A DNA stretch of 64,000 bases from Candidatus Accumulibacter similis (GCA_013347225.1 CP054595.1:186001-250000), one strand, 5' to 3'; counted from the stretch's first letter, positions 38,735-48,562 are shown. A program made the numbers and translations. The notes: generated from the letters alone by a model not told the origin.

Positions 38735-40015
38735 ATGGCAGACCACAACCGACGCGCTTTTCTGAAGGCCGGCACGCTGGCCGGAGTGCTCGCCCTCGCG
38801 GGCTGTGCCGGGAGCGGCCTGCGGCAGCCGCGCGGCCATGTCGTCGTCGTCGGCGGCGGCTACGGCGGCGCCACGGCGGCCAAGTACCTGCGCATGTGGA
38901 GCGCGCGCGGCGTCGAGGTCACGCTGGTCGAGCGCTCGCCCAGCTTCGTCTCCTGCCCGATGTCCAATCTGGTCATCGGCGGCAGCCGCAGCATGGCCGA
39001 CATCACCCTCGGCTATGATCGCCTGCAGAGCCACTGGGGGGTGCGCATCGTCCATGACGAGGTGCTGGCGATCGACGCGGCGGCGCACAGCCTGCGCCTG
39101 GCCGGCGGTGGCGACCTGCGCTACGACCGCCTCGTACTGTCGCCCGGAATCGACTTCATGTGGCAGGAGATTCCCGGGCTCGACAACACCGACGCCCAGG
39201 CCAGCATCCTGCATGCCTGGAAGGCGGGCGCGCAGACCGTGGCGCTGCGCCGCCAGCTCGAAGCGATGCCGGACGGCGGCGTCTTCGTCCTGTCGATCCC
39301 GCGCGCGCCGTACCGTTGCCCGCCGGGTCCGTACGAACGGGCCTGCCTGGTTGCCGACTACTGCAAGCGACACAAACCGCGGTCGAAGGTCGTCGTCCTC
39401 GATGCCAACGACGAGATCGTCTCCAAGAAGGGACTGTTCGCCAAGGCTTGGGCCGAGCTCTACCCGGAGATCATCGAGTATCGGCCGCAGAGCGAATTGC
39501 GCGACGTGGACGTGGCGACGAAGACTGCCCGTCTCGATTTCGACCAGATCAGGGCCGACGTCCTGAACGTGATACCGCCGCAGCGCGCAGCCGACATCGC
39601 CGCCCGATCGGGGCTGAAGCTGATCAACCAGCGCTGGGTGGAGATCGACTGGCTGTCGATGGAGTCGAGCGACACGCCAGGGGTGCATGTGCTCGGCGAC
39701 GCGATCTTCCCGGCGCCGACGATGCCGAAGTCGGGACACGTTGCCAACCAGCAGGCGAAGCTCGCCGCGGCGGCGATCCTCAGGTTGCTCGCGGGCGAGC
39801 AACCTGACCAGGCACCCCTGCTGATGAACACCTGCTACAGCTTCGTGGACGCGCGCAGCGCGATTCACGTCGCGGCGGTATACCGGTACGACCAGGCCTC
39901 GCGGGTCTTGCAGCCGGTACCGGGCGCCGGTGGCGTCTCGAGCGTGCGCAGCGAACTCGAAGGCCGCATCGCTGCCGGCTGGGCGCAGAACATCTGGGCC
40001 GACATGCTTTCGTGA
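38735..40015 (+). CDS. fccB: Flavocytochrome c sulfide dehydrogenase-like flavoprotein
   Basis: 426 residues. A Tat signal NRRAFLKAGTLAGVLALAGC (lipobox-like Cys) precedes the FAD motif HVVVVGGGYGGATAAKYL. The redox-active cysteines of FCSD proteins are probably in SFVSCPMSNLVIGG and YRCPPGPYERA. A C-terminal FCSD flavin-binding region (NTCYSFVDARSAIHVAAVYRY) confirms the family. It would oxidise sulfide to sulfur in the periplasm and pass electrons to the adjacent cytochrome c. Confidence 0.88.
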   Translation: MADHNRRAFLKAGTLAGVLALAGCAGSGLRQPRGHVVVVGGGYGGATAAKYLRMWSARGVEVTLVERSPSFVSCPMSNLVIGGSRSMADITLGYDRLQSHWGVRIVHDEVLAIDAAAHSLRLAGGGDLRYDRLVLSPGIDFMWQEIPGLDNTDAQASILHAWKAGAQTVALRRQLEAMPDGGVFVLSIPRAPYRCPPGPYERACLVADYCKRHKPRSKVVVLDANDEIVSKKGLFAKAWAELYPEIIEYRPQSELRDVDVATKTARLDFDQIRADVLNVIPPQRAADIAARSGLKLINQRWVEIDWLSMESSDTPGVHVLGDAIFPAPTMPKSGHVANQQAKLAAAAILRLLAGEQPDQAPLLMNTCYSFVDARSAIHVAAVYRYDQASRVLQPVPGAGGVSSVRSELEGRIAAGWAQNIWADMLS

Positions 40016-40292
40016 GCTGCCACGGGTCGTCTGCAATCCGGACGGGCAACGCCGGGCGGGGGGGCCTCGCAGGACGGCACGGGCTGCATGATCGGCGCAG
40101 GCTGCCCACTGCAGCGCCGGCGCAGCGATTGACCACGATCGATCGCGCAACCTATACTCCCGCGGGCGTGTCGCATGGGTACGCGTGTCGCCATCGAGGG
40201 AGCTCCGGGAGAATCGCTGAACTGCCGCTGCACTGTGCGCCAGCACGCATTTTCCTGGACGCATGCCTGTCAATCCACTGGAGGGGCCGAAC

Positions 40293-41729
40293 ATGACCGA
40301 AACTGCCAAACTGGTGCTGCCGAGCGATTCGCAGCCCGCCACCGAACACACAGCCGAGGCAACTGCCCCGCCAGCTCCCGTCATCCGCCCGGAGATGGCG
40401 AGACTGCTCGAGCTGACGCAGGCCAGCGGTGCCGCCACGACGGCGAAGGAGATCAACGCCCAGCTCGACCGCGTGCTGCGCGACTACGAAGAACTGACGG
40501 CGCTGTACGCCGAGAACAACCGCCGCATCGACAGTGAGCTGGACGAAATCCGCCAGTCCGGTGGCCTGCTGTCCGGGCGCGTGCATCAGCTCGGCGCCGA
40601 CCTGCAGCAGCAAGGCTCGTCACTGGCAGCCCGTGCCACCGGGGTCGAGGAGCGCCTCGAGGCAGTCCGCGGCCAGGCGCATGCCGCTCTCGCCGACTCC
40701 GAGCAGCGCTGGGAGTCCCGCCTGGCGAGCAGCAACGCCCGCATCGCAGCGGAGCTGGCGCAGCTCGACGCCGGCATCGGTTCGCTCGAGGCACTGTTCA
40801 GGGCGCAGGAGCAGATCGTCGCCGAGCAACGTGCACGTCTGGATCAGTTCGACATCGCCTGCCAGTTGCTCGATACCGCGACGCGCGGCAACAAGAGCCG
40901 CATCGAGGCGGTACGCGAGCAGACGGAAAGGCAGCATGCAATCGTCGAAGCACGGATCGACGGCCTCGGCGCCCTGCAGCGTGAGCATTACGCCGAATTC
41001 CAGGATCTACGGCGACTGGTCGGCGTCCTGCACTCCGAGACAGGGCGTCTGGATGCGGAGATCGGCACGCTGGCAGCCGCATTGACGACACACCGCGGTG
41101 AGACCAGAGCAAGGTTCAAGTGGACGCACCTGGCGATCACAGCCCTCTTCCTGCTGACCGTCCTCGGCTTCGCCCTCGTCAAGTGGCTGCCTGCCTTCGC
41201 ACCCGCCGGCACCGAGGCGGCGGTCACGCAGAACCAGTCCCGGATCAGCGAGGTCGATGCCCAGGTCGCCGCACTGGCGGCGCGGATGACCGCCCAGCAG
41301 GAAAGCGATGCGCAACAGCAGGCGAGCATCGACCGCGTCGGCGGTCGGATCGGCAGCCTCGAAAAGAGTCTCGCCGACCTGCGCAGCGCCGTCCGCAAGC
41401 TGCGGCTCCAGGGCGTCGGCGGCGGCGTGTTGCATGACGCCCAGTGGCTCAGGCAACAGAACCCCGGAGCGTACACGGTGCAGTTGGTGACCTCGCCGAG
41501 CCAGGGCGACATGGCGCGCTTCATCGACCGCAACATGGCACATCTGGCGCTCGACTCGCTCGCCTACTCGGTCAGTGAAGGCGCCGGGGGCGAACGCTAC
41601 AACCTCTTCTTCGGCGTATTCCCGACGCTGGCGCAGGCACGCGCGGCCATTGCCGCCCTGCCGGCGGAACTGCAGGTCAACCAGCCATGGGTGCGGCCGA
41701 TGCGGTCGGTGCAGGAATCCCTGCGCTGA
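40293..41729 (+). CDS. Coiled-coil inner-membrane protein with C-terminal SPOR-like domain
   Basis: 478 residues from the ATG at 40293, with GGAGGGG upstream. Residues about 30-270 are cytoplasmic and heptad-rich (for example VLRDYEELTALYAENNRRID). A single transmembrane helix starts at W277 (HLAITALFLLTVLGFALVKW), then a second coiled coil and a C-terminal domain about 395-478 with AYTVQLVTSPSQGDM and ERYNLFFGVFPTLAQARAAI. That end matches the SPOR fold, which binds glycan strands lacking stem peptides at septa. A division or envelope role is inference. No close family name. Confidence 0.8.
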   Translation: MTETAKLVLPSDSQPATEHTAEATAPPAPVIRPEMARLLELTQASGAATTAKEINAQLDRVLRDYEELTALYAENNRRIDSELDEIRQSGGLLSGRVHQLGADLQQQGSSLAARATGVEERLEAVRGQAHAALADSEQRWESRLASSNARIAAELAQLDAGIGSLEALFRAQEQIVAEQRARLDQFDIACQLLDTATRGNKSRIEAVREQTERQHAIVEARIDGLGALQREHYAEFQDLRRLVGVLHSETGRLDAEIGTLAAALTTHRGETRARFKWTHLAITALFLLTVLGFALVKWLPAFAPAGTEAAVTQNQSRISEVDAQVAALAARMTAQQESDAQQQASIDRVGGRIGSLEKSLADLRSAVRKLRLQGVGGGVLHDAQWLRQQNPGAYTVQLVTSPSQGDMARFIDRNMAHLALDSLAYSVSEGAGGERYNLFFGVFPTLAQARAAIAALPAELQVNQPWVRPMRSVQESLR

Positions 41730-41867
41730 AGCGGTCAGCCCGAGCGTGATGCGGCACCAGGGTGGGGCGCCACGCGACGCCCCACCCGCAGTCGTCGGCA
41801 GCCCGGGCGGCAGGCAGGCATTCTCCGCGAGGCGGCTGCCGTCCGGGCAACAGCCGCGCAGGTACGG

Positions 41868-42476
41868 CTAATCGATCGTGCCATCGGTCGCGAGCAGGCG
41901 TTCGCAATAGCGAGCGATGAGGTCGACCTCGAGATTCACCCGGCTGCCCGGAGTCAGACGGCCAAGTGTCGTCGCCGCCAGGGTGTGGGGAATCAGGTTG
42001 ATGCTGAAGCTCGCTCCGTCGACGCTGTTGGTCGTCAGGCTGACGCCGTCGACGGCGACCGAGCCCTTGCGCGCGATGTACCTGGCGAGCGCCGCCGGCG
42101 CGCGGATCTCGAGCCGACGGTTGTCGCCGACGGCATCGAAGCACAGCACCTCGCCGACGCCGTCGACGTGACCCGCGACGAGGTGACCGCCGAGGCGGTC
42201 GGCGAGCCGCAGCGCCTTCTCGAGGTTGACCGGGCCAGCTTCAGCGAGACCGGTCGTGCACGCCAGCGTTTCCGGCGAAACGTCGACGCAGAAGGTCTCG
42301 CCCGTCAGGTCGACCACGGTCAGGCAGACGCCGTTGCAGGCGATCGAATCGCCGGGAGACACGTCATCGAGTCCGAGCCGACCGGCGTCGATGCGTAGGC
42401 GAACGGTTGCCGCGCCATCACCACGGGACGTGATGTCGGTGATCCAGCCAACGGCGGCGATGATTCCAGAGAACAT
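41868..42476 (-). CDS. ribE: Riboflavin synthase, alpha chain
   Basis: 202 residues from the ATG at 42476. Two lumazine-binding repeats: the first begins MFSGIIAAVGWI, and the second begins LAEAGPVNLEKAL. The conserved NGVCLTVV and VDGVSLTTNSV segments of each repeat are present. The enzyme converts two lumazines to riboflavin. No FMN riboswitch is visible in the 61 bases upstream. Follows the AI-2E-family gene on the same strand. Confidence 0.94.
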   Translation of the reverse strand: MFSGIIAAVGWITDITSRGDGAATVRLRIDAGRLGLDDVSPGDSIACNGVCLTVVDLTGETFCVDVSPETLACTTGLAEAGPVNLEKALRLADRLGGHLVAGHVDGVGEVLCFDAVGDNRRLEIRAPAALARYIARKGSVAVDGVSLTTNSVDGASFSINLIPHTLAATTLGRLTPGSRVNLEVDLIARYCERLLATDGTID

Positions 42477-42537
42477 TCTGCGGACCTCGAAGAAGGATTG
42501 AAGATGGCGGAGGCGCCTGCGTCCGGAGCCGACGACC

Positions 42538-43662
42538 TCAGGGTGGTGGCTCGCCCGCGCCGGCAGGTCGCTGCGCAGCCATCCCGGACGCCCCGCCGAC
42601 CTCGGGCGGAAGCTCGTTGATCCAGGCGGCGAGGAGGGTGTAGGCGACTGCCAGGACGACCGGGCCGACGAAGAGACCGACCAGTCCAAAAGCCAGCATG
42701 CCACCGATGACGCCGGCGAGAATCAGCAGCAGCGGCAGGTCGGCGCCCTGACGGATCAGGATCGGCCGCAGGAAGTTGTCCATGGTGCCGACGAAGACCG
42801 TCCAGATCAGGAGGAAGGTTCCCCAGCCGGTGTTGTCCCCCCAGTACAGCCAGATCACGGCCGGCGCCAAGACCAGCGTCGGGCCGAGCTGGGCGATGCA
42901 GAACATGAACATCACCGCGGTCAGCACCGGCGCGAACGGCACTCCGGCGATGGCGAGGCCAATGCCGCCGAGAAGGGACTGGACGATCGCGGTCACGCCA
43001 ACGCCGAGAGCAACGGCACGCGCCGCCTGGCCGGCAAGGATGACGGCACTCTCGCCGCGTTCGCCGGCGAGGCGATGGCCGAAGCGGCGAACACCCGTTG
43101 CCGCCTTCTCCCCCGAAGCGTAGAGGACGGCGGACAGAGCGACGGTGAGCAGGAACTGCACGAAGACCAGCCCGAAGCTGCCGATCTCGCTGACGAACCA
43201 GCGCGTCAGGTTGCCGGCGTATGGGGCGACCTTGGTCGCCAGCTCGCTCGTACCGGTGGCGGCGATCTGCCGCCACGCCTGCTCGAGTCGGGCGCCGACG
43301 AGCGGCACTTCGCCGACCCAGGCCGGCGGCGACTCCTGCACGCGCAGGGCGCTCAGCGACCTGCCCCAATCGGCAATCTGGTCGACGTTGTCGACGATGG
43401 TGGCGATCGCCACCGACAGCGGCACGACGAGGCCGAGGAGGACCAGGCAGGTCATCAGGATCACTGCCGGCAGGCGGCGATTTCCGAAACCGCGCTGCGC
43501 CCGGATCAGCAGTGGCCAGGAGGCGACGACGACCATCGTCGCCCAGATCAGCGCCGGCAGGAAGGGCTGCAGGATCCACAGCGATGCGGCGATGAGCACG
43601 CAGAGAAAGAGCACCGCCAGGGTCGGCCGGGCCAATTCGAAACGCCTTTCGGGGGATTTCAT
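42538..43662 (-). CDS. AI-2E/PerM-family membrane protein
   Basis: 374 residues from the ATG at 43662. About seven to eight transmembrane helices with the family signatures in SFGLVFVQFLLTVALSAVLY and VGTMDNFLRPILIR, and the C-terminal pair LAFGLVGLFVGPVVLAVAY. Members export autoinducer-2 or act in Na+/H+ exchange; the real substrate is not decided by sequence. A proline-rich tail ends the protein. Confidence 0.88.
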   Translation of the reverse strand: MKSPERRFELARPTLAVLFLCVLIAASLWILQPFLPALIWATMVVVASWPLLIRAQRGFGNRRLPAVILMTCLVLLGLVVPLSVAIATIVDNVDQIADWGRSLSALRVQESPPAWVGEVPLVGARLEQAWRQIAATGTSELATKVAPYAGNLTRWFVSEIGSFGLVFVQFLLTVALSAVLYASGEKAATGVRRFGHRLAGERGESAVILAGQAARAVALGVGVTAIVQSLLGGIGLAIAGVPFAPVLTAVMFMFCIAQLGPTLVLAPAVIWLYWGDNTGWGTFLLIWTVFVGTMDNFLRPILIRQGADLPLLLILAGVIGGMLAFGLVGLFVGPVVLAVAYTLLAAWINELPPEVGGASGMAAQRPAGAGEPPP

Positions 43663-44298
43663 GAGTCGGTCATCCAGTTTCTGAGCGTCGTCCGCGGCAT
43701 GCGCGGCGCGCGACAGCAGAGCCACCGCCAAGCAGACACAGGATGCATGGTAGCCCATTTTCCCGGCGCGGTGTCCGCCAAGACCGTCGCTGGCAGCGCC
43801 GCTGGCGATACCCGCATCGCCGGCGGCGATGCGTCTGCCCGCTGTGGTGAAGCACCGTCGGCCCCGGCTGGCGGCGCCGTTGGCGCGGCACAAGGACGCC
43901 TGTCGGCCGATTGCTAGACACGACCATCGTCGCCCAGGCCTCGGGATGAGGAACCGTGCATCTGCACAGCCACCGGCGCGCGACACCGTTCACGCAGCAA
44001 GTGTCGGGACTTGACCCTCCTGTTCCTGCCCGGCCGACGCCACGGCTGTCGCGAAGCGGGAATGGACCTGCTAACTGGTCGTCCGGCCCGAGTGCCTTCT
44101 GCGGGCCGCAGCGCGGAGCGTTCACGTCGACGACTGCAGCCGGGAGACCACCACCTCGCCAACGAGGATGGCGACACCCCGCGAACCGACCACATCGCGC
44201 AAGCGGCCCGCTGCTTCCCGTCGGCGCAGCGCTGCGGGTTCGACCTGCCAAGGCGGAGTATACTCGGCCATTCAGCGCCCCCATTGAGGAGAGGTCGC
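43663..44298. other. Long gap between AI-2E-family and Uma2 genes
   Basis: 636 bases with no convincing gene on either strand; the open frames here have the composition of shadow frames. A -10-like TATACT is at 44259-44264, about 35 bases before the Uma2 start, with no good -35. The segment GGTAGCCCATTT at about 43750 recurs at about 45024 on the other side of the Uma2 gene, with partly similar flanks. Confidence 0.4.
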
Positions 44299-44892
44299 AT
44301 GGGCCTGGCACTTCGCGATGATCGCTACCACACGTACGCCGACTACCTCGCGTGGACGGAAGACCTTCGCTACGAGCTGATCGACGGCACGGCCTACCTG
44401 ATGGCGCCTGCGCCCACGCTGGCGCATCAGGACGTCGTCGGTGAAATCTACTTCCAGCTCCGGCAGGCGCTGGAAGGGAAATCGTGCCGCGCCTTCGTCG
44501 CGCCGGTCGATGTCCGCCTGCCCAAGGCCGACGAGGCCGACGACCAGGTCGATACGGTGCTGCAGCCGGACGTCCTGGTCGTCTGCGACCCGTCTCGCCT
44601 CGACCGTCGCGGCGTGCGCGGAGCGCCGGACCTAGTGGTGGAAGTGTTGTCGTCTGCCACCGCCAGTCACGATCACGTGTGGAAGCGACGCGTCTACGAA
44701 CGCTCCGGGGTCCGCGAATACTGGCTGGTACATCCGATCGACCGGATGATCACCGTCTATCGCTTGCGCGATGGAGAGTATGGCAAACCGGAAGTCCTGG
44801 AGTTGGCCGGAGAGACGGTGGTCGGCGTGTTGCCAGGGGTTTCGGTCACTTGGGACGGGCTGGTCGAGAGGTTGCCGAAAGCCGAGTATTGA
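44299..44892 (+). CDS. Uma2-family (DUF820) nuclease-fold protein
   Basis: 197 residues from the ATG at 44299, with GAGGAGAGG upstream. The PD-(D/E)XK-like core is visible: YELIDGTAYLM, QPDVLVVCD, PDLVVEVLS and a Lys in VWKRRVYERSGVREYWLV. Uma2 proteins are abundant in genomes with many mobile elements and are predicted nucleases; no substrate is known. It stands alone between two long non-coding gaps, as if inserted. Confidence 0.85.
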   Translation: MGLALRDDRYHTYADYLAWTEDLRYELIDGTAYLMAPAPTLAHQDVVGEIYFQLRQALEGKSCRAFVAPVDVRLPKADEADDQVDTVLQPDVLVVCDPSRLDRRGVRGAPDLVVEVLSSATASHDHVWKRRVYERSGVREYWLVHPIDRMITVYRLRDGEYGKPEVLELAGETVVGVLPGVSVTWDGLVERLPKAEY

Positions 44893-45328
44893 GCATCCGG
44901 CAGGCGCTTCGGCCTGGCCGATGCCCAGCGCGGCAGGAAAAGCCTCCACCTGGATCGATTGCGTGCGGGCCAGGGCAGCAGCGCGCCTGGGCAGTGCCGC
45001 CGCGCCGACAGCGGGCTCTCGGTAGCCCATTTCGCCGCTGCGATGTCGGCCACACCCGTTCGCCGCCGGCAGCAACGGCGAGGCGTGCCCCGACCGACGG
45101 CGACCAGCCGACGAGGCCACTCCTGCGGTGATGGTATGTGCTGCGCCTGCCGATGTCGCGTGCGAATAGAATGCCGGGGATGCGCCCATCACCGACCGAC
45201 CACAATCGCCAGCCGAACCGCGCCCGCGCAGCCTGCCGCAGGCCGCCGCCGGCGGCACCCGGACGGCCGCGCCGCGCGGCCGTCGGCGATCGCCGCCGCT
45301 GCTGGCACACTTCGTCCGGCGCCGAAGG
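44893..45328. other. Non-coding gap before the aminopropyltransferase-like gene
   Basis: 436 bases without a supportable gene. It contains the second copy of GGTAGCCCATTT (about 45024) and GC-rich short palindromes. No tRNA, riboswitch or clear sigma-70 promoter recognised. Confidence 0.35.
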
Positions 45329-46828
45329 ATGAAGCAGGCTCTGCTCTTTTCGGTCTTCATCATCGCCTCCTGCGGACTGGCGTATGAACTGATCGCCGGC
45401 GCCCTCGCCAGCTACCTGCTCGGCGACTCGGTGACGCAGTTCTCGACGGTCATCGGCAGCTACCTGTTCGCAATGGGAGTCGGCTCCTGGCTGTCGCGCT
45501 ACATCGGTCAGAACCTGGTCCTGCGCTTCATCCAGATCGAGCTGCTGGTCGGCGTGCTCGGCGGCTTCTCGGCCGCGCTGCTGTTCTTCGCCTTCACCTG
45601 GTCACCGGCGCCGTTCAGGCTGCTCCTCTACCTGGTCGTCTTCGCCGTCGGCGTGCTCGTCGGACTCGAGATCCCGCTGGTCATGCGCATCCTCAAGCGC
45701 GATCTGGTGTTCAGGGAAGTCGTCTCGCAGGTACTGACCTTCGACTACCTTGGCGCACTCGCGGTGTCGATCCTCTTCCCGGTCCTGCTCGTGCCGCATC
45801 TCGGGCTGATCCGCAGCGCGCTGCTCTTTGGCTTGCTGAATGTCGCCGTGGCGCTCTGGGCGTGGTGGATGTTTCGGGAACAGTTGCCGAACGCCGGTTG
45901 GCTGCGGGCGCAGGGCAGTGTCGCGCTGCTCGCGCTGTTCACCGCCTTCGCTGCCGCCGGCGAACTGACATCGCTCGCCGAGAGCCAGCTCTACGCCGAC
46001 GAGATCGTGCACGCCGAGAGCACGCCGTATCAACGAATCGTCCTCACCCGCTGGAAGGACGATCTCCGGCTGCACCTGAACAACAACCTGCAGTTCAGCT
46101 CGCGCGACGAGTACCGCTACCACGAAGCACTGGTCCACCCCGGACTGGCGACGCTGCCGGCGGCGCGGCGCGTGCTCGTCCTCGGTGGCGGTGACGGTCT
46201 GGCGGTGCGCGAGATCCTCAAGTACCCGCAGGTCGAAACGGTGGTCCTCGTCGATCTCGACCCGGCGATGACGCGCCTGTTCGCCAGCGCACCACCCCTG
46301 CGCAGACTCAACCGCGACGCGCTGAACTCGCCGCGGGTGCGGGTGATCAACGCCGACGCGCTGCAGTGGCTCGAGGAGAACGACGAGACCTTCGATTTCG
46401 TCGTCGTCGACTTCCCCGACCCGTCGAACTTCTCGCTCGGCAAGCTCTACAGCGCCTCCTTCTACCGCCTGCTCGACCGGCATCTGGCAGCGGGTGGGCT
46501 GGCGGCCATCCAGTCGACCTCACCGCTATACGCCCGCCGGTCATTCTGGTGCATCGTCACGACTCTGGAAAGCGTCGGCCTGCTGGCGACGCCCTACCAT
46601 GCGCTGGTCCCTTCGTTCGGCGAGTGGGGCTTCGTCCTCGCCGGTCGCCTGCCGTACCGGCCACCGCAATCCTACGGCGTCGAAACCCGCTTCCTCAGCC
46701 CCGACACCACGCCGGCGCTGTTCGCCTTTCCGCGCGACATGGAGCGTGTCGATGCCGAGGTGAACCGCCTCAACAACCAGGTCCTGGTGCGCTACTTCGA
46801 ACAGGAGTGGCGGCAGGTGATCCGTTAG
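45329..46828 (+). CDS. Membrane-bound spermidine synthase-like protein
   Basis: 499 residues. The N-terminal 200 form about seven transmembrane helices (from LLFSVFIIASCGLAYELIAG). The C-terminal half is a polyamine aminopropyltransferase fold: DEYRYHEALVHPGLA, VLVLGGGDGLAVREILKY and VVDFPDPSNFSLGKLYS. The catalytic-type Asp is in DFPDPSN. Such fusions are widespread, but the natural acceptor and donor are mostly unknown. It is four bases before a Tat-exported flavoprotein, so they are probably a functional pair. Confidence 0.85.
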   Translation: MKQALLFSVFIIASCGLAYELIAGALASYLLGDSVTQFSTVIGSYLFAMGVGSWLSRYIGQNLVLRFIQIELLVGVLGGFSAALLFFAFTWSPAPFRLLLYLVVFAVGVLVGLEIPLVMRILKRDLVFREVVSQVLTFDYLGALAVSILFPVLLVPHLGLIRSALLFGLLNVAVALWAWWMFREQLPNAGWLRAQGSVALLALFTAFAAAGELTSLAESQLYADEIVHAESTPYQRIVLTRWKDDLRLHLNNNLQFSSRDEYRYHEALVHPGLATLPAARRVLVLGGGDGLAVREILKYPQVETVVLVDLDPAMTRLFASAPPLRRLNRDALNSPRVRVINADALQWLEENDETFDFVVVDFPDPSNFSLGKLYSASFYRLLDRHLAAGGLAAIQSTSPLYARRSFWCIVTTLESVGLLATPYHALVPSFGEWGFVLAGRLPYRPPQSYGVETRFLSPDTTPALFAFPRDMERVDAEVNRLNNQVLVRYFEQEWRQVIR

Positions 46829-46832
46829 CGCG

Positions 46833-48485
46833 ATGCAGCGGCGCGACTTCCTCGCCTCGATCGCCGCCGCCGGGGCGGCTTCGCTTGCCGCCTGCCGCAA
46901 CCGGCAGCCGCCGCTGCCACCCGGAGATCTGCTCGGAACGGCGCTGCAGATCGGCCATCGCCTGCGCGAGCAGACGCTGCCGGCAGCAAGCGAAACGCGC
47001 AAGGTGCCGGTACTCATCGTTGGCGCCGGCGTCGGCGGGCTTGCGGCTGGCTGGAAGCTCGCGCAGGCGGGCTTCGGCGATTTCCTGCTCGTCGAACTCG
47101 AGGCCGCGGCGGGCGGCAACTCGCGCGCCGGCCGCAACGCCGTCAGCGCCTACCCCTGGGGTGCGCATTACCTGCCGCTGCCGACACGCGAGTCCACTGC
47201 GGTGCGCGAACTGCTTGCCGAACTGGGTGTACTGCACGGCGACGCGCGCGCCGCGCGGCCCGTCTACGACGAAGGCCACCTCTGCGCGACGCCGCAGGAG
47301 CGTCTCTACCTTGACGGCCGCTGGCAGGAAGGCCTGCTGCCGCTGACCGGAGTCGGTGCCGGCGAGCGCAGCCAGTACCGCCGCTTTGCCGACCTCATCG
47401 AGTCCTTTGCACGACGGCGCGACGCCAGCGGCCGGCCCGCCTTCGCCCTGCCGATGGCGTTGTCGAGCCGCGATGCCGATCTGCTGCGGCTCGATCGCAG
47501 CAGCATGCGCGACTGGCTGCTCGCACAGGGACTCGATTCGCCGCAGCTGCACTGGTACGTGAATCACGCCTGCCGCGACGACTACGGCACGGCCAGTTCT
47601 GCCGTCTCGGCCTGGGCCGGGATCCACTACTTCGCCTGCCGCAGCGGCGAGGCGGAGAACGCGGCCAGCGACACCGTCCTCACCGCACCGGAAGGCAACG
47701 CCTGGCTCACCACCGGCATGCTGCGCTCGATCGAGGCGCGCGCCGGCAATCGCCTGCTGACCGGGGCCCTGGCTTTTCGCGTCGCGGGTGGCGAAGGCGG
47801 CACCGGCGACGGCCCGCTGGCGGTCGATCTCTGGCTGCCGGGCGAACAGCGCACGCTGCGCGTGCTGGCCGAACAGCTGATCTGGGCGGCACCGCTGTTT
47901 CTCGTCCCCTGGGTGTTCAGCGGGCAGGCCCGACTCAAGGATGCCGCGCGCAGCTTCAGCTACGCGCCGTGGCTGGTCGCCAACCTGACGCTCTCGCGCC
48001 TGCCGGGCGAGCGCAGCGGTGCGCCGCTGGCCTGGGACAACGTCCTTCATCGCGGCAGCGGCCTCGGTTACGTCGTCGCGACGCACCAGCAGATGCGCGT
48101 CTGGCGGGGTGCCACTGTCCTGACCTGGTACCGGAGCTTCGACGAGCTCACGCCGGAAGTCGCCCGTGCGGCACTGCGCGAGACGCCGCGCGAGGCCTGG
48201 GCAGAGCAGATTCTCGCCGAACTCGAGAAACCGCACGCCGACATCCGGCACGTGACCAGTCGCCTCGATGTCTTCCGCAATGCGCACGCGATGGTCAGGC
48301 CACTGCCCGGACTGATCTGGAGCGACGCCCGCGCGCGTTTTGCCGCCGACGGCGAGCGATTGCGCTTCGCGCACGCCGATGTCAGCGGCTTTTCATTGTT
48401 CGAGGAGGCACACTACCGCGGCATCCTCGCCGCCGAACGGACGCTGCGGCGCCTGCGGATACGCTTCAGTTCGTCGCTGGCGTAG
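46833..48485 (+). CDS. Tat-exported FAD-dependent amine-oxidase-like protein
   Basis: 550 residues. The N-terminus QRRDFLASIAAAGAASLAAC is a Tat-type signal ending in a lipobox-like Cys. FAD motif VPVLIVGAGVGGLAAGWKLA (about 58), then GGNSRAGRNAVSAYPWGAHYLPLP, as in NAD(P)-binding amine oxidase/protoporphyrinogen oxidase-like proteins. C-terminal FAD contact is in FSLFEEAHYRGILAAERTL. Substrate unknown; pairing with the membrane aminopropyltransferase-like gene makes a polyamine or modified amine plausible. Confidence 0.8.
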   Translation: MQRRDFLASIAAAGAASLAACRNRQPPLPPGDLLGTALQIGHRLREQTLPAASETRKVPVLIVGAGVGGLAAGWKLAQAGFGDFLLVELEAAAGGNSRAGRNAVSAYPWGAHYLPLPTRESTAVRELLAELGVLHGDARAARPVYDEGHLCATPQERLYLDGRWQEGLLPLTGVGAGERSQYRRFADLIESFARRRDASGRPAFALPMALSSRDADLLRLDRSSMRDWLLAQGLDSPQLHWYVNHACRDDYGTASSAVSAWAGIHYFACRSGEAENAASDTVLTAPEGNAWLTTGMLRSIEARAGNRLLTGALAFRVAGGEGGTGDGPLAVDLWLPGEQRTLRVLAEQLIWAAPLFLVPWVFSGQARLKDAARSFSYAPWLVANLTLSRLPGERSGAPLAWDNVLHRGSGLGYVVATHQQMRVWRGATVLTWYRSFDELTPEVARAALRETPREAWAEQILAELEKPHADIRHVTSRLDVFRNAHAMVRPLPGLIWSDARARFAADGERLRFAHADVSGFSLFEEAHYRGILAAERTLRRLRIRFSSSLA

Positions 48486-48562
48486 GCTGCCGGGAGAACC
48501 CGGCTGGCATCCGGCCGCGCGCTGCCGGCAGGAGCTTTTCTGCCCGGATGCAGCGGACAGCC

